In this document: positions 1-8,168 of the stretch, piece after piece | How the letters are laid out: each line of letters starts with the position of its first letter | Position numbering within the stretch: the stretch's first letter is position 1 | Assembly (NCBI GenBank): GCA_017540265.1 | Contig: JAFYBJ010000015.1 | Coordinates: forward strand, 1 to 64,000 | Direction of reading: 5' to 3' | Length of the DNA: 64,000 nucleotides | From: Lachnospiraceae bacterium | GTDB lineage: Bacteria > Bacillota > Clostridia > Lachnospirales > Lachnospiraceae | Position numbers and translations under genes: made by a program | The notes under the pieces: generated by a model | What the model saw: only the letters and a program-made list of their open reading frames with translations | The model's database searches: none | What the model was told of the DNA's origin: nothing

Positions 1-413
1 TCGGACTCAAGCAGCTCAGAAAGCTCAGCATCCTCAGATATCATTCCGTCCGGATCGGCTCCGGCCGCTTCCGCCTCAGCCATTCTCTTCTCTATATCCT
101 CAAGATCAAGCTCCGACAGATCTTCTATTTCATTATCTAAACCATCGGCATCTGCAGCTGTCCGGCCTTCCTCCTCATCGGTAAGAAGCGCAATAAGATC
201 GTCAGCTTCTTTTGCATTATCCTCAGGCACAGGGTCTGTATTCTCTGCAATATCTTCAGCCGCCTGATGTTCCTCTTCGATAACAGGCTTAACAGGCTCT
301 TTGGGCACTGCAGGCTCTTTGGGCTCTTCAGGCTCTGCTTCGGTATTATTTTTTCCTCCTGGAGACAGCGCCTTTGCAAGCAGGCTGTCCAGATATTCTT
401 CTTCAGAACTCAT
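1..413 (-). CDS. N-terminal part of an unrecognised acidic protein (runs off the left edge)
   Basis: An open frame starts at ATG 413-411 and runs without a stop to the window edge, giving about 137 residues that begin MSSEEEYLDSLL. The sequence is strongly acidic (Glu/Asp rich) and has a Pro-Glu-Lys stretch around residues 28-45 (EPEEPKEPAVPKEP). It shows no signal peptide or membrane segment in the visible part, so it is probably cytoplasmic and partly disordered. It begins just past the terminator of cheV, so it may be a separate transcript or depend on read-through. I do not recognise a family. The reading frame and acidic composition support a real gene, but the function is unknown. Confidence 0.6.
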   Translation of the reverse strand, partial: MSSEEEYLDSLLAKALSPGGKNNTEAEPEEPKEPAVPKEPVKPVIEEEHQAAEDIAENTDPVPEDNAKEADDLIALLTDEEEGRTAADADGLDNEIEDLSELDLEDIEKRMAEAEAAGADPDGMISEDAELSELLES

Positions 414-428
414 ACAATATCCTCTTGA

Positions 429-456
429 AAAAAAATCCCGCGGTCTTCACCGCGGG
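429..456 (-). terminator. Rho-independent terminator after cheV
   Basis: On the minus strand an 8-bp GC-rich stem (CCCGCGGT, loop GAAG, ACCGCGGG) is followed directly by a run of eight T. It lies 15 bases after the cheV stop codon. Confidence 0.92.
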
Positions 457-470
457 AGCATTACCGCCTG

Positions 471-1376
471 TTAACCCATGTTGATTCCCAGAACCTCATC
501 TATGGTACGTACCAGATTTCCTATCTCCGGCTTTGTAAGCTGGGCATCGGCTCCGAGCTGTTCACCCTTTCGCCGCATTTCCTCATTGATCAGTGACGAG
601 AATATGATGACCGGAATATTCTTAAGGGCTTCATCTTCCTTGACAAGCTTTGTAAGCCTGTGTCCATCCATCTGCGGCATTTCAATATCGGTGATTATAC
701 ACCTGCAATTACGGTTAATATCTCCCTCATTCTTCCAGCTGCAGAGCTGATCCCATGCCTGCTGTCCGTTTTCCGTATGGGTGGTATTAACATATCCGGC
801 ATGATGGAGGCTTTCCACTATCAGCTTGTTGAGCAGTGCGGAATCTTCTGCGATAAGGATGGGAGTATCATCTCTGTGGCGCTGTCCCATCTCATCGATC
901 TCCTGTATCTTGAGACCTGTCTCCGGATTGATATCCGTAACTATTTTTTCGAAATCAAGGATGATTATAAGCTTGCCATCCTTTTTGATTATACCGGTAG
1001 AAACGCCATCTTCCGAATTGGAAATGGTGCTGTCAGGCTTTATGATCTCTGTCCATGATACCCTGTGTATTCCTATGACGGTATCCACATGGAAGGCGAT
1101 GTTTAAGCCGTTAAAGTTTGTTATTATAAATAAACCTTCGGAACCCGACTGCCCCCTCTGAAGGCAGTTCTTAAGATCGATGGCGGTGATCATCACCTCA
1201 CGCGGCATGAACACGCCTTCAACAGAAGGATGTGCATTCGGAACCGGTGTTACTGCCTGATAAGGGATTATCTCCCTGATCTTGGCCACATTTATTCCGT
1301 AGGAATTGCCATCCAGTGTGAATTCAAGCACTTCAAGTTCGTTTGTACCGTTCTCAAGCAGTATCTTTGTATCCAT
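471..1376 (-). CDS. cheV: CheV: CheW-receiver chemotaxis coupling protein
   Basis: 301 residues. Residues about 12-155 form a CheW-like coupling domain and residues about 172-298 a response-regulator receiver. The receiver has the acidic pocket (AEDS near 177), the probable phosphoacceptor Asp230 in ITDIEMPQMDG, and the conserved Lys282 in TKPE. CheV couples chemoreceptors to CheA, and phosphorylation of its receiver tunes adaptation, so the organism is probably motile and chemotactic. The gene stands alone with its own promoter and terminator rather than inside a che operon. A purine-rich AAGGGG ribosome site precedes the ATG. The domain order is diagnostic. Confidence 0.95.
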   Translation of the reverse strand: MDTKILLENGTNELEVLEFTLDGNSYGINVAKIREIIPYQAVTPVPNAHPSVEGVFMPREVMITAIDLKNCLQRGQSGSEGLFIITNFNGLNIAFHVDTVIGIHRVSWTEIIKPDSTISNSEDGVSTGIIKKDGKLIIILDFEKIVTDINPETGLKIQEIDEMGQRHRDDTPILIAEDSALLNKLIVESLHHAGYVNTTHTENGQQAWDQLCSWKNEGDINRNCRCIITDIEMPQMDGHRLTKLVKEDEALKNIPVIIFSSLINEEMRRKGEQLGADAQLTKPEIGNLVRTIDEVLGINMG

Positions 1377-1409
1377 ACACCGCCACCCCTTTATATTATT
1401 TTTTAATAT

Positions 1410-1438
1410 ATTATATCTTCACAGGGCCAAAAAGTCTA
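1410..1438 (-). promoter_or_regulatory. Probable sigma-A promoter of cheV
   Basis: TAGACT (1433-1438) and TATAAT (1410-1415) are separated by exactly 17 bases on the minus strand. The -10 is a perfect match and the -35 matches 4 of 6. The predicted start lies about 25 bases before the cheV ATG, and the -35 sits right after the stop of the upstream lipoprotein gene. Confidence 0.65.
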
Positions 1439-1440
1439 TC

Positions 1441-2190
1441 TTATTTTAAGAGCATCACTGCCCTGCCTGAACCATTTCTCATTATCAGCTCGGCTTTTTC
1501 GATCTCAGTCCCCTCGGGGACCTCAGTTATGAGAACGAGAGAAACACTCTCCCCTGCCGCAATCTCCTGCCTGCAGGACTGAAGGTCATTTAAAAGCAGT
1601 GTGGTAAGCGCTCCCTTTGTCCCGTCGCCGTTTATCTTTACCGCAAAATGCGCTCCGGCAGAAGCCATATCAAGCATGCCGCCGCTTAAGCCCACGGCAG
1701 TGAATTCAAATACCGCAAGGCTGTTTCCCTTTGATGCGCTGACAACACCCTGCCAGTCATTATCGGAAACACTTTCCGGATACCTGTCTGTTACCGAGAT
1801 ACCCGTAAAGCTTATATTTACATCGCTAAGAGAGAAGAAATCATTTATATCCGTATATACGGGTGCTGCAGGCGCGGATGAACCGCCCTCCTGCTCCCCC
1901 GCCTTCTTTGCCTCTTCCCTTTCCTGTCGTGCCGCCTCTTCCGCAGCACGTTTTTCAAGCGCAGCCTGCTTTATCCGGGCACGCTCCTCGAGACGGGCAC
2001 GCTCCTCTTCTATCTCCATATCAGAGATGACAGTAGTCTCATAACCCGCATCATATTTAAGCAAAAGACCTGCCGCATACTCCTCGACCTTATGCATATC
2101 TTCATCTGAAAGATCCGGAATGGCATTGCCACAGCCGCCAAGAAGAAGCATCTGTATTAAAATGGATGTAATGATAATTTTTTTCTTCAT
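1441..2190 (-). CDS. Putative lipoprotein with charged coiled-coil and C-terminal beta domain
   Basis: 249 residues. The N-terminus is a lipoprotein signal peptide (MKKK, hydrophobic stretch, LLGGC lipobox with the lipidated Cys at residue 20). Residues about 60-105 are an Arg/Glu/Ala-rich helix, probably a coiled coil. Residues about 120-249 look like an extracellular immunoglobulin-like fold reminiscent of DUF4352-type lipoproteins, an assignment made by appearance only. It follows the histidine kinase gene by 23 bases, so it is probably the last gene of the two-component operon and may be related to the signal sensed at the cell surface. The exact function is unknown. Confidence 0.7.
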   Translation of the reverse strand: MKKKIIITSILIQMLLLGGCGNAIPDLSDEDMHKVEEYAAGLLLKYDAGYETTVISDMEIEEERARLEERARIKQAALEKRAAEEAARQEREEAKKAGEQEGGSSAPAAPVYTDINDFFSLSDVNISFTGISVTDRYPESVSDNDWQGVVSASKGNSLAVFEFTAVGLSGGMLDMASAGAHFAVKINGDGTKGALTTLLLNDLQSCRQEIAAGESVSLVLITEVPEGTEIEKAELIMRNGSGRAVMLLK

Positions 2191-2213
2191 AATCAGTATA
2201 TTATTATATCATA

Positions 2214-3680
2214 CTATCTCATTTCAAGTTCAAACCAGAATTCAACACCGTCATCATAATTGTTTACGCCGTATCCGCCGTTCATTGCTTCCATTATAGC
2301 CTTTACAATGGATAAGCCCAGGCCGCTGCCTCCGTATTCCCGGCTTCTTGACCTGTCTGCTTTATAGAATTTTTCCCATAATCTCGGCAGGATCTCATCA
2401 GGCACCGGATCGCCGTAATTAAATACCAACACCTTTGCTTTCATGTCTTTGGTCTCTATCCTTACCGAGATCGTCTTTCTGTCATTGCAATAATGTATCG
2501 CATTGCTCAGATAATTTCTGAATACTTCCTCGACCTGATACACATCTCCCCATACAAAGACATCATCTCCCGGCTCATAATCAACCTTTATCCCGGCATC
2601 CCTTAGCATCACTTCAAAAGATGCTATGCCGCCTTTTATCATTTCGTTTAATTCAAAACGTTCCATGACCATTGCACCGGCGCCGCTCTCCACCTGATTT
2701 AGAAGTATGAGACGTTTAACCAGTATATCCATCTTTGATGCTTCGTCCATTATGACATCACAGTAATAATCCCTGCTTTCACTGTCATCGATCACGCCTT
2801 CCTTTAGCCCTTCCGCATAACCCTGTATAAGTGCAATGGGCGTTTTAAGCTCATGGGAAACATTTGCTATAAACTCGGACCGTCTTTCATCTGCACGGTT
2901 CCTTTCTTCCACATCTTTTTTAAGTTCTAAGTTTGCACTCTTCAGATCCGATATGGTCTGCTCAAGCTTTTCCGACATGATATTAATATTTGCCCCGAGC
3001 TCCTCTATCTCAAGTGTTCCTCCGCCTTTATAACGTTTTTCAAAATCAAGACTGCTTACGCCTTTTGATATTTCTCCAAGTTCCTTTATTGGATCCGTTA
3101 TCTTCTTTGAAGCAACCCATACCACTATGGCGCCAAGCACAAGTGCCGCCACTCCCACATAAAGCAGAAAACGGTTTGAAACCCTGACACTTTCCCTGAC
3201 ACCTTCAACAGGAGTTCTCACCATGAAAAAGTTTTCCTCATCAAGACTTCCCCATATGGTTATAAACTCGCTGTCCGTAAAGTGATCCGTCATGTATGAG
3301 ATGGTGTAATTGTCCTCTTCCAGTATGATCCTTTCTCCGGGACGGCGCCTGCCAAAAAGCATGTCTCTTAACTCACGTAACATGGGCGAGGCATTATTGA
3401 TCGTTGTATAAATGGTATTTGATTCGGAATCGGATATTACAAAATCCATGTTGTTTGTATTACAGAGATGCTGCATGGTATTATTGAAATCCTCGCTGCC
3501 CACATTCCCGGCTTCATATTCTTCCTTGAGCACTTCATAAACTTCCGTAAGCTTTTCTTCTTTCCCTTTAAGGTAAAACTTTTCGAGAAAAAAAGCATTC
3601 ATCACCCACAGCACCACCACCAGCGCAGTCAGTAATAATATAAATACTATCGAAAGTTCTTTTTTTAAACTCATACCCAT
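2214..3680 (-). CDS. Membrane sensor histidine kinase (HAMP, HisKA, HATPase)
   Basis: About 488 residues. A first membrane helix (about 8-30), an extracellular sensor loop (about 31-170), a second helix (about 173-192) and a HAMP linker lead into the HisKA domain with the phospho-acceptor His (about residue 276) in FIANVSHELKTP. The C-terminal ATPase domain has the N box (FRNYLSNAIHYC), the F box (LWEKFYKADRSR) and the G box (GGSGLGLSIVKA). Both halves of the catalytic core are intact. The start is ambiguous: TTG at 3683 and ATGs at 3680 and 3674 are in frame, and AGGGG lies 14 bases before the 3680 ATG. It partners with the OmpR-type regulator directly upstream. The ligand cannot be told from sequence. 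Confidence 0.93.
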   Translation of the reverse strand: MGMSLKKELSIVFILLLTALVVVLWVMNAFFLEKFYLKGKEEKLTEVYEVLKEEYEAGNVGSEDFNNTMQHLCNTNNMDFVISDSESNTIYTTINNASPMLRELRDMLFGRRRPGERIILEEDNYTISYMTDHFTDSEFITIWGSLDEENFFMVRTPVEGVRESVRVSNRFLLYVGVAALVLGAIVVWVASKKITDPIKELGEISKGVSSLDFEKRYKGGGTLEIEELGANINIMSEKLEQTISDLKSANLELKKDVEERNRADERRSEFIANVSHELKTPIALIQGYAEGLKEGVIDDSESRDYYCDVIMDEASKMDILVKRLILLNQVESGAGAMVMERFELNEMIKGGIASFEVMLRDAGIKVDYEPGDDVFVWGDVYQVEEVFRNYLSNAIHYCNDRKTISVRIETKDMKAKVLVFNYGDPVPDEILPRLWEKFYKADRSRSREYGGSGLGLSIVKAIMEAMNGGYGVNNYDDGVEFWFELEMR

Positions 3681-3703
3681 CAACTCAATTTCATCCCCTG
3701 TGA

Positions 3704-4375
3704 TCAGGTTTCAAATTTGTATCCAAGTCCCCATATCGTATGTATGCACTCACCACGTTCACCAAGCTTGCTTCTGAGTTTTTTCACGTGGGTATCAATG
3801 GTTCTTGCATCTCCGTAATAATCATAATTCCAGACACTTGAAAGTATCTTTTCCCTTGAGAGCGCTATTCCCTCATTCTGGATAAAATAATCAAGGAGTT
3901 CGAATTCCTTTACACTTAATTCCACAGCCTCTCCGTCAACGGTTACCACATGGGCCGCCCTGTCTATAACGATACCGCCCGCTTCCTTCTTTTCATCACC
4001 CGTGACACCGCTTCGTCTTAAGATGGCTGAAACCCTGGCAACCAGTATTTTCGGAGAGAACGGTTTTGATATATACTCATCAACGCCCAATTCAAAACCC
4101 TTTAACTCATCACGTTCCTCTGCCCTTGCCGTAAGCATGATAATGGGCACCTTTGAATTCTTTCTTATTTCCGTAAGGGTCTCCCAGCCGTCCATCACCG
4201 GCATCATCACATCAAGGATTATCAGCGCGGTTTCCTCATGCATGTAATACATGTCAAGAGCCTCACTTCCGTTTGAAGCCTCAAGGACATCATATCCGTC
4301 CTTTACAAGGAAATCATTTACCAGTTTTCTCATCCTGCTTTCATCATCAACGACCATGACCACGGGTCTGTCCAT
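3704..4375 (-). CDS. OmpR/PhoB-family response regulator
   Basis: 223 residues with a receiver (about 1-120; acidic pair DDE at 10-12, phosphoacceptor Asp55 in LDVMMPVMDG, Lys in SKPFSP) and a winged-helix DNA-binding domain (about 130-223) ending in the typical RTIDTHVKKLRSKL helix and WGLGYKFE hairpin. The start at 4375 (MDRPVV) is chosen because GGTGAGG lies 8 bases before it; the in-frame ATG at 4396 would place that ribosome site inside the gene. It sits 23 bases before the histidine kinase, so the pair is a cognate two-component system. Its target promoters are unknown. Confidence 0.95.
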   Translation of the reverse strand: MDRPVVMVVDDESRMRKLVNDFLVKDGYDVLEASNGSEALDMYYMHEETALIILDVMMPVMDGWETLTEIRKNSKVPIIMLTARAEERDELKGFELGVDEYISKPFSPKILVARVSAILRRSGVTGDEKKEAGGIVIDRAAHVVTVDGEAVELSVKEFELLDYFIQNEGIALSREKILSSVWNYDYYGDARTIDTHVKKLRSKLGERGECIHTIWGLGYKFET

Positions 4376-4385
4376 AATATATACC

Positions 4386-5015
4386 TCACCTTTCAACAGT
4401 ATTGTTTTCCCTGAGTTTTAAAGCCTTCTCCCTCTGGGTAAGTTCCTGTTCCCATGTTGCATATTTATCCTGCAGCGTACGCTCATAATTTATCATATTC
4501 GGCGTATCGCCTGTCATAGCTATTATGAACATGATCACGACAGCGCAAAGAAGGGATATGACGGCTATCCTGAGAAAGTATAAGCGTTTCTTAAACGAGC
4601 GGTTTTCCCTTCTTAACTTTTTTATTATGCGGTCTTTTCTTGCATCTTTCTCTTTATCATCAGACTTAAACCCCGCCTTATCATCCGGTTTTTCTTCCGG
4701 CTTTTTTACCTCATCTCTTTTATGCACCGGTGCCGTAAGTATTTCTTCCGGAATGCCGGAGGGTATCTCATCGAGGAATTCCCTGTTCTCATCAAGATAT
4801 TCTCTCAGATGCAAAAGATATGCAAAACCTTCGGGAGATTTAAACACCTTTCCCGAAAGCGCTTTTTCATACAGCATATGCACGACCTTTGGCTTGGAAT
4901 AATCTATCTGTTCTTCAAGTCTTGCGATACGCTCCAGCTCAGCTGCAGCACGGTCTGCATTTTCAGCATTTATATACGAATAATATCCCTGCTCTGTTCT
5001 TTTTCCTTCTTCCAT
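4386..5015 (-). CDS. Unrecognised single-pass membrane protein upstream of the two-component genes
   Basis: 209 residues from the ATG at 5015 (MEEGKRTEQG). The longer in-frame start at 5054 would lie before the stem of the nrdR terminator, so the shorter start is preferred. Residues about 1-90 are a helical soluble region, 95-130 a charged Lys/Asp/Glu linker, then a basic segment (KKLRRENRSFKKR) before one membrane helix (about 150-171). A short extracytoplasmic tail with a heptad-like helix ends at the response regulator ribosome site. The orientation with the basic side inside puts the large N-terminal part in the cytoplasm. It is probably co-transcribed with the response regulator and kinase and could be an accessory of that system, but I recognise no family. 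Confidence 0.7.
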   Translation of the reverse strand: MEEGKRTEQGYYSYINAENADRAAAELERIARLEEQIDYSKPKVVHMLYEKALSGKVFKSPEGFAYLLHLREYLDENREFLDEIPSGIPEEILTAPVHKRDEVKKPEEKPDDKAGFKSDDKEKDARKDRIIKKLRRENRSFKKRLYFLRIAVISLLCAVVIMFIIAMTGDTPNMINYERTLQDKYATWEQELTQREKALKLRENNTVER

Positions 5016-5020
5016 CCTTT

Positions 5021-5048
5021 TTAAAAAAATCCTGCCCTTACGGGCAGG
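5021..5048 (-). terminator. Rho-independent terminator after nrdR
   Basis: The minus strand reads a perfect 7-bp stem (CCTGCCC, loop GTAA, GGGCAGG) followed by ATTTTTTT. It lies 18 bases after the nrdR stop codon and just before the start of the next gene. Confidence 0.9.
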
Positions 5049-5066
5049 ACTCATCCCCCTGATGAT

Positions 5067-5516
5067 TTATTTGAGCGCTTTCTTAAGCTCTTCCATAAAC
5101 GTATTCACATCCTTGAATTCCCTGTAAACGGATGCAAATCTTACATAAGCAACAGCGTCGATATCCTTGAGTTTTTCCATCACAAGGCTTCCTATCGCAG
5201 AGCTTGGTATCTCCTTTTCTTCAAGCTTAAATACCTCCGTCTCCACCTCATCGACTATCCGTGTCAGATCTGCCGCGCTGACAGGTCTCTTGTGACAGGC
5301 ACGAAGTATGCCATCCTCTATCTTGCGGCGGTTATAAGCCTCACGGTTATTATCTTTTTTTATGACTATAAGCGGTATCGTCTCTACTTTCTCATAAGTC
5401 GTGAAACGCTTTCCGCAATCATCGCAGACCCTTCTCCTGCGGATCGATGCATTGTCATCTGCAGGTCTGGAATCCACCACTCTTGTATCGTCACATCCGC
5501 AAAACGGACATTTCAT
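5067..5516 (-). CDS. nrdR: NrdR transcriptional repressor of ribonucleotide reductase genes
   Basis: 149 residues, the family length. An N-terminal zinc ribbon (Cys3, Cys6, Cys31, Cys34, with the characteristic VVDSRPADDN and RRRRVCDDC segments) is followed by an ATP-cone domain (about 47-137). NrdR binds (d)ATP and represses ribonucleotide reductase operons. No nrd genes are in the window. It lies 46 bases after pnp, with no clear terminator between, and ends at a strong terminator, so it may be read from pnp. A 16-bp palindrome (5549-5564) lies between the two. Confidence 0.96.
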   Translation of the reverse strand: MKCPFCGCDDTRVVDSRPADDNASIRRRRVCDDCGKRFTTYEKVETIPLIVIKKDNNREAYNRRKIEDGILRACHKRPVSAADLTRIVDEVETEVFKLEEKEIPSSAIGSLVMEKLKDIDAVAYVRFASVYREFKDVNTFMEELKKALK

Positions 5517-5562
5517 AAGCCCTGTCTCCTTTATCTCCCTTTAAACGGGATATTTATAAATA

Positions 5563-7656
5563 TCAGTCCTTAGGTGCATCCTTTATGGAGAAGCTCATCT
5601 TTCCTGTCTTATCCTTGCCGATGCATACAACCTTTACCTTATCACCGATCGAAAGAACATCCTCAACCTTATTGATCCTGCGCTCGACTATGCGTGAGAT
5701 ATGTACCATACCTTCCTTGCCGGGAGCAAATTCCACAAAGCAGCCAAAGTCCTTGATAGAAACAACAGTGCCTTCAAATACCTGGCCTGCTTCGTAATCG
5801 GTAACTATGATCTCTACCATGCGCTTTGCCTCATCCATGGCAGCCCTGTCGGAACCGCAGATGCTGACACAGCCTTCCTCCGTGATGTCAAGCTTAACGC
5901 CTGTACGATCCTGTATCTCATTTATTGTCTTGCCGCGCTGACCGATAACATCACCGATCTTTTCAGGATCGATCTGTATCATATCTATCTTGGGCGCATA
6001 CGCATTGACATCGCTCCTGGGCTCAGCGATAGCTTTCTTCATGCAGTTTTCCATGATGAAAAGCCTTGCGTCACGGCATCTTGCTATAGCACCCTCAACG
6101 ATATCTCTTGTAAGACCGTGGATCTTTATATCCATCTGGATAGCTGTGATACCGTCTGTTGTACCTGTTACCTTGAAGTCCATATCACCGAAGAAATCTT
6201 CGAGGCCCTGAATATCGGTAAGAAGTACAAAATCATCATCCGTATCACCGGTAACAAGTCCGCAGGATATACCTGCAACCATCTTCTTTATGGGCACGCC
6301 TGCTGCCATAAGTGACATACATGAAGCACAGGTGGAAGCCATTGATGTGGAACCGTTTGATTCAAATGTCTCGGATACGGCTCTTATTGAATAAGGGAAT
6401 TCCTCCTCTGAAGGAAGAACGGGAAGGAGCGCACGCTCAGCAAGTGCTCCGTGACCTATCTCGCGTCGTCCGGGACCGCGGCTTACCTTTGTCTCACCTA
6501 CGGAATATGCAGGGAAATTGTACTGATGTATGTATCTCTTGGTCTTTACGAAATCATCAAGACCTTCAACTCTCTGTGCCTCGGAAAGAGGAGCAAGAGT
6601 AACCACATTGCAGATCTGTGTCTGTCCGCGGGTAAACATTGCGGAACCGTGAACTCTGGGAATGATATCAACCTCTGCAGCAAGAGGACGGATCTGTGTG
6701 ATCTCTCTTCCGTCGGGACGCTTGTGGTCCTTAAGTATCATCTTTCTTACTGTCTTCTTCTGATACTGGTAAAGTGCCTCATCAAGCCTTGCAAGATAAT
6801 CTTCGTTTTCAGCAAAAGCCTCTGCAAGCTTTTCGCGTACAGCAGACATATTTGCTTCCCTTACCTGCTTCTCATCCGTAAATACCGCTTTCTCCATCTC
6901 CTCGGGAGAAACAACCTTCTTCATCGCATCGAAAAGCTCTTCGGGAACCGCATAGCTGTCATAGCCGTGCTTTTCCTTACCTTCCTTCTTTACGATATCA
7001 TTTATCCATTCGATGAGCTTCTGGTTCTGGTCGTGCGCAGTATAGATAGCCTCTAACATCTTTGACTCGGGTATCTCATTTGCGCCTGCCTCGATCATGA
7101 TCACTTTCTTTGATGTGGATGCAACAGTAAGCTTCAGATCACCATTGTCCCACTGCTCCTGGCCGGGGTTGATGATGAAATTGCCTTCCTCATCAAGACC
7201 GATCTGTGTCATTGCACAGGGACCGTCAAAAGGTATATCCGATATGCATGTCGCAAGGGCGGAACCGATCATAGCCACCAGTTCCGGTCTGCATTCCGTA
7301 TCAACGCTCATAACGAGGTTGTTAAGTGTTACATCATTTCTGTAATCCTTGGGGAAAAGCGGACGCATGGGTCTGTCGATAACGCGGCTGGTAAGGATCG
7401 CGTTCTCCGATGCCTTTCCTTCTCTTTTGTTAAAACCGCCGGGCATCTTTCCAACGGCATAATACTTCTCCTCGTACTCAACCGAGAGGGGGAAGAAATC
7501 AATCCCATCCCTCGGCTTCTCGGAAGCCGTAGCCGTGGAGAGCACCGTGGTGTCCCCGTAATGCATGAATGCAGCACCGTTTGCCTGTGCGGACACTCTT
7601 CCGATATCCACGGAAAGTGTTCTTCCGCCCACTTCAATACTGTAAGTCCTGAACAT
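5563..7656 (-). CDS. pnp: Polyribonucleotide nucleotidyltransferase (PNPase)
   Basis: 697 residues, full length. Two RNase PH domains flank a helical linker; the second has the family segments GHGALAERALLPVLP and TFESNGSTSMAS. A KH domain (about 555-615, IGQRGKTINEIQ) and an S1 domain (about 622-690, GTVVSIKDFGCFVEF) follow. PNPase degrades RNA 3' to 5' using phosphate and is a core part of RNA decay. A strong AAGGAGG ribosome site precedes the ATG. It follows rpsO, the usual bacterial arrangement. Its leader can form a long hairpin (7683-7760), suggestive of the post-transcriptional autoregulation known for E. coli pnp. Confidence 0.98.
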   Translation of the reverse strand: MFRTYSIEVGGRTLSVDIGRVSAQANGAAFMHYGDTTVLSTATASEKPRDGIDFFPLSVEYEEKYYAVGKMPGGFNKREGKASENAILTSRVIDRPMRPLFPKDYRNDVTLNNLVMSVDTECRPELVAMIGSALATCISDIPFDGPCAMTQIGLDEEGNFIINPGQEQWDNGDLKLTVASTSKKVIMIEAGANEIPESKMLEAIYTAHDQNQKLIEWINDIVKKEGKEKHGYDSYAVPEELFDAMKKVVSPEEMEKAVFTDEKQVREANMSAVREKLAEAFAENEDYLARLDEALYQYQKKTVRKMILKDHKRPDGREITQIRPLAAEVDIIPRVHGSAMFTRGQTQICNVVTLAPLSEAQRVEGLDDFVKTKRYIHQYNFPAYSVGETKVSRGPGRREIGHGALAERALLPVLPSEEEFPYSIRAVSETFESNGSTSMASTCASCMSLMAAGVPIKKMVAGISCGLVTGDTDDDFVLLTDIQGLEDFFGDMDFKVTGTTDGITAIQMDIKIHGLTRDIVEGAIARCRDARLFIMENCMKKAIAEPRSDVNAYAPKIDMIQIDPEKIGDVIGQRGKTINEIQDRTGVKLDITEEGCVSICGSDRAAMDEAKRMVEIIVTDYEAGQVFEGTVVSIKDFGCFVEFAPGKEGMVHISRIVERRINKVEDVLSIGDKVKVVCIGKDKTGKMSFSIKDAPKD

Positions 7657-7682
7657 ATAGTCCTCCTTAAGATTTTATTGAA

Positions 7683-7760
7683 GGAGAAGCATCCCGAAAA
7701 CACTGAAGGGAATTTCCCAAAAGTGAAACCCTCTCCAGTGGTCTCGCAGACTGCTTCTCC
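7683..7760 (-). promoter_or_regulatory. Long imperfect hairpin in the pnp 5' leader
   Basis: Nine bases at 7752-7760 (GGAGAAGCA on the minus strand) are exactly complementary to 7683-7691 (TGCTTCTCC). Nested inside, 7729-7740 and 7701-7710 pair through CACTG/CAGTG and AGGG/CCCT around a GGGAAATTCCC palindrome. The structure sits between the rpsO terminator and the pnp ribosome site. In E. coli a comparable leader stem is cut by RNase III and used for PNPase autoregulation; that role here is inference. Confidence 0.6.
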
Positions 7761-7791
7761 AAAAATCCGGGCATGACATGCATGCCCGGAT
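7760..7791 (-). terminator. Rho-independent terminator after rpsO
   Basis: The minus strand forms an 11-bp perfect stem (ATCCGGGCATG paired with CATGCCCGGAT, 5-base loop) followed by TTTTT. It lies 24 bases after the rpsO stop. Since no clear promoter is visible between it and pnp, partial read-through probably feeds pnp. Confidence 0.85.
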
Positions 7792-7814
7792 AAAACACTT
7801 AAACCTCTGCCGGC

Positions 7815-8081
7815 TTATCTTCTTAAGCCAAGCCTGTTTACTATGGAACGGTATCTCTCGATGTCTGTCTTCTGAAGATAATCCAGAAGTCCCCTTCTCT
7901 TACCGATCATCTTGTACATACCGCGTCTTGAATGATGGTCGCCCGCATGACTTCTTAAGTGCTCGGTGAGCTCTTCGATACGAGCTGAAAGAACTGCTAT
8001 CTGAACCTCGGGCGAACCTGTATCGCCTTCTGTCCTTGCGTATTCTTTCATGATTGCCTGTTTCTTTTCTGCTGAGATCAT
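7815..8081 (-). CDS. rpsO: 30S ribosomal protein S15
   Basis: 88 residues, the standard length, starting [17 protein letters not shown] and containing the S15 signature region [21 protein letters not shown]15 binds the 16S rRNA three-way junction and helps build the small-subunit platform. A clear AGGAGG precedes the ATG. It has its own consensus promoter, a leader of about 140 bases with alternative hairpins, and its own terminator before pnp. Confidence 0.98.
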   Translation of the reverse strand: MISAEKKQAIMKEYARTEGDTGSPEVQIAVLSARIEELTEHLRSHAGDHHSRRGMYKMIGKRRGLLDYLQKTDIERYRSIVNRLGLRR

Positions 8082-8112
8082 TTCTTTTTCCTCCTGATCA
8101 TTGATACGGCCT

Positions 8113-8168
8113 AAAGAGCAGTCACAAAATATCCTGTTCCTGCTCCTTACCGGGAAAGGGGCCGGAGC
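8113..8168 (-). promoter_or_regulatory. Alternative hairpins in the rpsO leader (candidate S15 autoregulatory RNA)
   Basis: On the minus strand AAGGAGCAG (8140-8148) can pair with downstream CTGCTCTTT (8113-8121, one G-U pair). Its GGAGC core (8142-8146) can instead pair with upstream GCTCC (8164-8168), which encloses a CCGG/CCGG pairing. The two foldings exclude each other. The segment lies between the rpsO promoter and its ribosome site. S15 is known to repress its own translation through structured leaders in several bacteria, so a switch is plausible but unproven here. A separate TGCGGCA/TGCCGCA hairpin lies near the transcript start (8204-8220). Confidence 0.45.

Noticed and set aside
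137..379. An 80-codon minus-strand frame near the left edge
   Set aside because: The overlapping frame starting at 413 is open to the edge and has consistent acidic coding composition; this one is basic and has no ribosome site.
5016..5054. Longer start for the membrane protein at 4386-5015
   Set aside because: It would place coding sequence through the nrdR terminator stem.
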